A stretch of DNA of 64,000 nt, taken from contig NZ_JADKYZ010000011.1 of NCBI RefSeq assembly GCF_015354245.1, positions 152,191 through 216,190 on the forward strand. Reading direction: 5' to 3'. The notes beneath the pieces were generated by a model, which was given only the letters and a program-made list of their open reading frames with translations, was not told the DNA's origin and did not search any database. Of the stretch, positions 60,906 to 64,000 are shown piece after piece (within the stretch, counting starts at the first letter, position 1; each line of letters starts with the position of its first letter). Both the position numbers and the translations under genes were made by a program. This stretch comes from Diaphorobacter caeni. Lineage in GTDB: Bacteria; Pseudomonadota; Gammaproteobacteria; Burkholderiales; Burkholderiaceae_C.

Positions 60906-63867
60906 CCGGTTGCAGCGGCCGTAGCGGCCTGAACTTGCCCGCGCCGATCTTGGCGCTGCTGCGCCAGAGGTAATCGCCGGTCAGGTTGATGTGCTCCCAG
61001 CCGAGCGGCGACAGGTACTGCAACAGGCCGTCATCGACGGCTTGACCGTGGCCACGCAAGGCGTTCGCGGCCCGCTCCAGATAGACCGTGTTCCATAGCA
61101 CGATGGCCGCCGTCACCAGGTTGAGGCCGCTGGCCCGGTAGCGCTGCTGCTCGAAGCTGCGGTCGCGGATTTCCCCCAGGCGGTTGAAGAACACGGCGCG
61201 GGCCAGCGCGTTGCGCGCCTCGCCTTTGTTCAGCCCGGCATGCACGCGGCGGCGCAGCTCGACGCTTTGCAGCCAGTCCAGGATGAACAGTGTGCGCTCG
61301 ATGCGTCCCAGCTCACGCAGGGCGACGGCCAGGCCGTTCTGGCGCGGGTAGCTGCCAAGCTTCCTGAGCATCAGCGAGGCCGTCGCCGTGCCCTGCTTGA
61401 TCGAGGTGGCCATCCGCAGGATTTCATCCCAATGGGCGCGGACGTGCTTGATGTTGAGCGTGCCGCCGATCATCGGTTTCAACGCCTCGTAGGTGGCATC
61501 GCCCTTCGGGATGTAGAGCTTGGTGTCGCCCAGGTCACGAATGCGCGGGGCGAAGCGGAAGCCCAGCAGGTGCATCAACGCGAAGACGTGGTCCGTGAAC
61601 CCTGCCGTGTCGGTGTAGTGCTCCTCGATCCGCAGGTCGGATTCGTGATACAGCAGGCCGTCGAGCACGTAGGTCGAGTCGCGCACGCCGACGTTCACGA
61701 CCTTGGTGTGGAACGGCGCGTACTGGTCGGAGATATGGGTGTAGAACGTCCGCCCTGGGCTGCTGCCGTATTTCGGATTGATGTGGCCGGTGCTCTCGGC
61801 CTTGCTGCCGGTGCGGAAGTTCTGGCCGTCCGACGATGACGTGGTGCCGTCGCCCCAATGCTCGGCGAAGGGATGTCGGAACTGCGCGTTGACCAGCTCG
61901 GCCAGTGCCGCCCCGTAGGTTTCGTCGCGGATGTGCCAGGCTTGCAGCCAGGCCAGCTTGGCGTAGGTCGTGCCGGGGCACGATTCCGCCATCTTGGTCA
62001 GGCCCAGGTTGATCGCGTCGGCGAGGATCGTGGTCAGCAACAGGTTTTTGTCCTTGGCCAGGTCGCCTGACTTCAGGTGGGCGAAGTGCCGGGTGAAGCC
62101 CGTCCATTCGTCTACCTCCAGCAGCAATTCGGTGATCTTGACGTGCGGTAGGATCATCGCCGTCTGGTCGATCAGGGCCTGTGCGGTATCGGGCACCGCC
62201 GCATCGAGCGGCGTGATCTTCAGGCCCGACTCCGTGATGATGGCGTCCGGCAGCTCGTTGGCCAGCGCCATGCGGTTGACGGTGGCGAGCTGCGTTTCCA
62301 GCAGCGTCAGCCGGTCATGCAGGTACTGGTCGCAATCGGTGGCCACGGCCAGCGGCAATTCGCTGGCCTGCTTGAGGCTGGCGAATTTCGCGGGCGGCAC
62401 CAGGTAGTCCTCGAAGTCCTTGAACTGGCGCGAGCCTTGCACCCAGATGTCGCCGGAGCGCAGCGCGTTCTTCAGCTCCGACAGCGCGCACAGTTCGTAG
62501 TAGCGCCGGTCGATGCCGGTGTCGGTCATCACCAGCTTCTGCCAGCGCGGCTTGATGAACTCGGTCGGCGCGTCGGTGGGCACCTTGCGGGCGTTGTCGC
62601 TGTTCATGCTGCGCAGCACCTCGATGGCGTCGAGTACGTCCTTGGCGGCGGGCGCGGCCCGCAACTTGAGCACGTCGAGAAATTCCGGCGCGTAGCGGCG
62701 CAGCGTGGCGTAGCTCTCGCCGATGCGGTGCAGGAAATCGAAGTCCTCGGGTTGCGCGAGCCGCTGCGCTTCGGTGACGCTCTCGGCGAAAGCATCCCAG
62801 GACATGACGGCCTCGATGGCGGCGAACGGATCGCGGCCCGCTTGCTTGGCCTCGATCAGCGCCTGGCCGATGCGCCCGAACAGCCGCACCTTGGCATTGA
62901 TCGCCTTGCCGGATGCCTGGAACTGCTGCTGATGCTTGTTCTTGGCGGCATTGAACAGCTTGCCCAGGATGCGGTCATGCAGGTCGATGATTTCGTCGGT
63001 GACGGTGGCCATGCCCTCGATGGCGAGCGCCACCAGGGTCGCGTAACGCCGCTGCGGCTCGAACTTCGCCAGGTCGGCGGGCGTCATCTGGCCGCCCTCG
63101 CGGGCGATCTTGAGCAGCCGGTTCTGGTGAACCAGCCGCTCGATGCCGGAGGGCAGGTCGAGCGCCTGCCACGCCTTGAGGCGTTCGATGTGTTCCAGCA
63201 TGTGCCGCGAGTTCGGTTTGACCGGGGATTGCCGCAGCCAGGCCAGCCACGTCGTCTTGCCGTTGTCGCGGCGCTTGAGCAGATCGTCGAGGCGACGGCG
63301 ATGCACGTCCGTCAGCGGCTCAGCCAAGGCGTCGTAGAGACGCCGGTTGGCGCGGGTAATCGCTTCGGCGCTCGCCCGCTCGACGGCGTTGAGGGCGGGC
63401 ACAATGACCGACTGCCGCCGCAGGTGCTCGATCAAGGCTCTGGCCAGCACGATGCCCTTGTCGGTTTGCATGGCCAGCTCGGTCAGCAACTGGACAGCCT
63501 GCCGGTAGTGGCCAATCGTGAACGGCTGGAAGCCGAACACCGTTTGCAGCTCGACCAGGTGCTCGCGTCGGGTCTGCTCACGCTGCCCGTACTCGTCCCA
63601 GCTTTCGATGCCGACCTTGAGCTGGTTGGCGACCAGTCTCAGCAATGGCGGGAACGGTGGCTCATCAGCGCCAAGGATGACGCCGGGAAAGCGCAGGTAG
63701 CAGAGCTGCACCGCGAAGCCCAGCCGATTGGCCGGGCCGCGCCGCTGCCGGATGATGGAGAGGTCGCTTTCGCTGAACGTGTAGTGACGGATCAACTCAT
63801 CCTTGGTGTCCGGCAACGCCAGCAGGCTTTCGCGCTCGGCGGCGGAGAGGATCGAACGGCGGGGCAT
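60901..63867 (-). CDS. tnpA: Tn3-family transposase TnpA (Tn21 subgroup)
   Basis: The 988-residue protein starts at ATG 63867 ([20 protein letters not shown]), with AAGGA upstream; this is the standard Tn21-subgroup length and N-terminus. The DDE catalytic residues appear in [18 protein letters not shown] and VYLERAAN. It is complete and shows no frameshift, so the enzyme may be active. The C-terminus [10 protein letters not shown] overlaps the terminal repeat. It is not IS1071, whose transposase differs in length and N-terminus as I recall. Confidence 0.96.
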   Translation of the reverse strand: MPRRSILSAAERESLLALPDTKDELIRHYTFSESDLSIIRQRRGPANRLGFAVQLCYLRFPGVILGADEPPFPPLLRLVANQLKVGIESWDEYGQREQTRREHLVELQTVFGFQPFTIGHYRQAVQLLTELAMQTDKGIVLARALIEHLRRQSVIVPALNAVERASAEAITRANRRLYDALAEPLTDVHRRRLDDLLKRRDNGKTTWLAWLRQSPVKPNSRHMLEHIERLKAWQALDLPSGIERLVHQNRLLKIAREGGQMTPADLAKFEPQRRYATLVALAIEGMATVTDEIIDLHDRILGKLFNAAKNKHQQQFQASGKAINAKVRLFGRIGQALIEAKQAGRDPFAAIEAVMSWDAFAESVTEAQRLAQPEDFDFLHRIGESYATLRRYAPEFLDVLKLRAAPAAKDVLDAIEVLRSMNSDNARKVPTDAPTEFIKPRWQKLVMTDTGIDRRYYELCALSELKNALRSGDIWVQGSRQFKDFEDYLVPPAKFASLKQASELPLAVATDCDQYLHDRLTLLETQLATVNRMALANELPDAIITESGLKITPLDAAVPDTAQALIDQTAMILPHVKITELLLEVDEWTGFTRHFAHLKSGDLAKDKNLLLTTILADAINLGLTKMAESCPGTTYAKLAWLQAWHIRDETYGAALAELVNAQFRHPFAEHWGDGTTSSSDGQNFRTGSKAESTGHINPKYGSSPGRTFYTHISDQYAPFHTKVVNVGVRDSTYVLDGLLYHESDLRIEEHYTDTAGFTDHVFALMHLLGFRFAPRIRDLGDTKLYIPKGDATYEALKPMIGGTLNIKHVRAHWDEILRMATSIKQGTATASLMLRKLGSYPRQNGLAVALRELGRIERTLFILDWLQSVELRRRVHAGLNKGEARNALARAVFFNRLGEIRDRSFEQQRYRASGLNLVTAAIVLWNTVYLERAANALRGHGQAVDDGLLQYLSPLGWEHINLTGDYLWRSSAKIGAGKFRPLRPLQPA

Positions 63868-63951
63868 GCGGTTTCCTTCTTCTTGAAAACGTAGGTTTGC
63901 GACAAGCCCGCTCAACCCTCTGGCGCGGCACGGGAAATCAAGGCATTGCGA

Positions 63952-63986
63952 TTCTCGAAAACAGTTCTTGAAACTTTATTCTTGAA
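63952..63986. repeat. Three TTCTYGAA 8-mers upstream of tnpA
   Basis: TTCTCGAA (63952), TTCTTGAA (63965) and TTCTTGAA (63979) recur at 13-14 bp intervals in an AT-rich segment 85-120 bp before the tnpA start. They may be part of the res/promoter region bound by the resolvase. The window ends before this can be judged. Confidence 0.4.
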
Positions 63987-64000
63987 TTCTTATCATATCA

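Larger units (their letters stand above)
60868..64000 (-). mobile_element. Tn3-family transposon, Tn21 subgroup (incomplete in window)
   Basis: The left end is the 38-bp terminal inverted repeat at 60868-60905, and the transposase gene fills nearly all of the remaining window. The element interrupts accC exactly at its GGGG outer end. The other end, resolvase, res site and any cargo lie beyond 64000. Only 133 bp upstream of tnpA are visible, so a target-site duplication and full element type cannot be checked. Confidence 0.9.

Noticed and set aside
60901..63867. Transposase as IS1071
   Set aside because: IS1071 is common in this family, but the N-terminus, the 988-residue length and the 38-bp Tn21-type end fit the Tn21 subgroup better.
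1..64000. CRISPR array, tRNA or rRNA genes
   Set aside because: No regularly spaced identical repeats, no tRNA cloverleaf sequence and no rRNA stretches were seen.
63868..64000. tnpR resolvase 3' end
   Set aside because: The visible 133 bp hold only short frames broken by stops and no resolvase C-terminal helix-turn-helix.

Overview
The window is GC-rich chromosomal DNA, apparently from a betaproteobacterium of the order Burkholderiales and most like the family Comamonadaceae. That assignment is inference. It rests on gene style (TRAP transporters, a YtcJ-type amidohydrolase, imuA-imuB-dnaE2, ETF-QO), on a REP-like intergenic element at 13342-13419 of a type I associate with that family, and on a Tn21-type transposon at the right end. 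I found no tRNA, rRNA, CRISPR array or phage block.

Layout from left to right. (1) 1-6239: a partial secreted protein, then a LysR regulator divergent from a run of YcaC-type hydrolase, XapX protein, Tat-signal amidohydrolase, DoxX and DUF1275 protein. (2) 6487-9277: RtcB RNA ligase followed closely by a PAS-PAS-GGDEF diguanylate cyclase. (3) 9285-20110, minus strand: a metal/corrinoid acquisition block. A cobalamin riboswitch leads a binding-protein/permease/ATPase ABC importer, with a pseudoazurin and an OprD-type porin tightly downstream. A Fur-like site then precedes FecI-type sigma, FecR, a TonB-dependent receptor with a signalling domain and a PepSY protein. (4) 20198-24489: accessory genes: GNAT, pentapeptide-repeat protein, Fic protein, and a tyrosine-recombinase-like protein that has lost its catalytic residues. 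(5) 24490-37095: transport and catabolism: DctPQM TRAP transporter with an Lrp regulator, amino-acid permease, LysR/MFS pair, TrpXYZ-like ABC importer, ETF-ubiquinone oxidoreductase. (6) 37437-42047: a two-component system divergent from a PAP2 phosphatase and an EptA-type phosphoethanolamine transferase, together a likely envelope-modification (polymyxin-type) module. (7) 42265-46781: an orphan PAAR-Rhs polymorphic toxin whose tip is an HExxH metallopeptidase-like domain, followed by a probable secreted immunity protein. (8) 46821-50938: AhpD-like protein, DTW-domain tRNA enzyme, type II NADH dehydrogenase, unknown secreted protein. (9) 51044-59634: HipBA with three operator-like sites spaced 48 bp apart, a LexA-controlled imuA-imuB-dnaE2 cassette, and a chromosomal KfrA-like coiled-coil protein. 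(10) 59854-64000: an accC-type biotin carboxylase gene cut by a Tn3-family (Tn21 subgroup) transposon that runs off the window.

Many gene pairs are joined by 4-bp ATGA stop/start overlaps (fecI/fecR, permease/ATPase, dctQ/dctM, response regulator/kinase, PAP2/eptA, rhs/immunity, hipB/hipA, imuB/dnaE2), so translational coupling is frequent here. The best candidates for new biology are the Rhs metallopeptidase with a periplasm-directed immunity candidate, the blue copper protein inside a cobalamin-riboswitch operon, and the catalytically dead recombinase beside a Fic protein.
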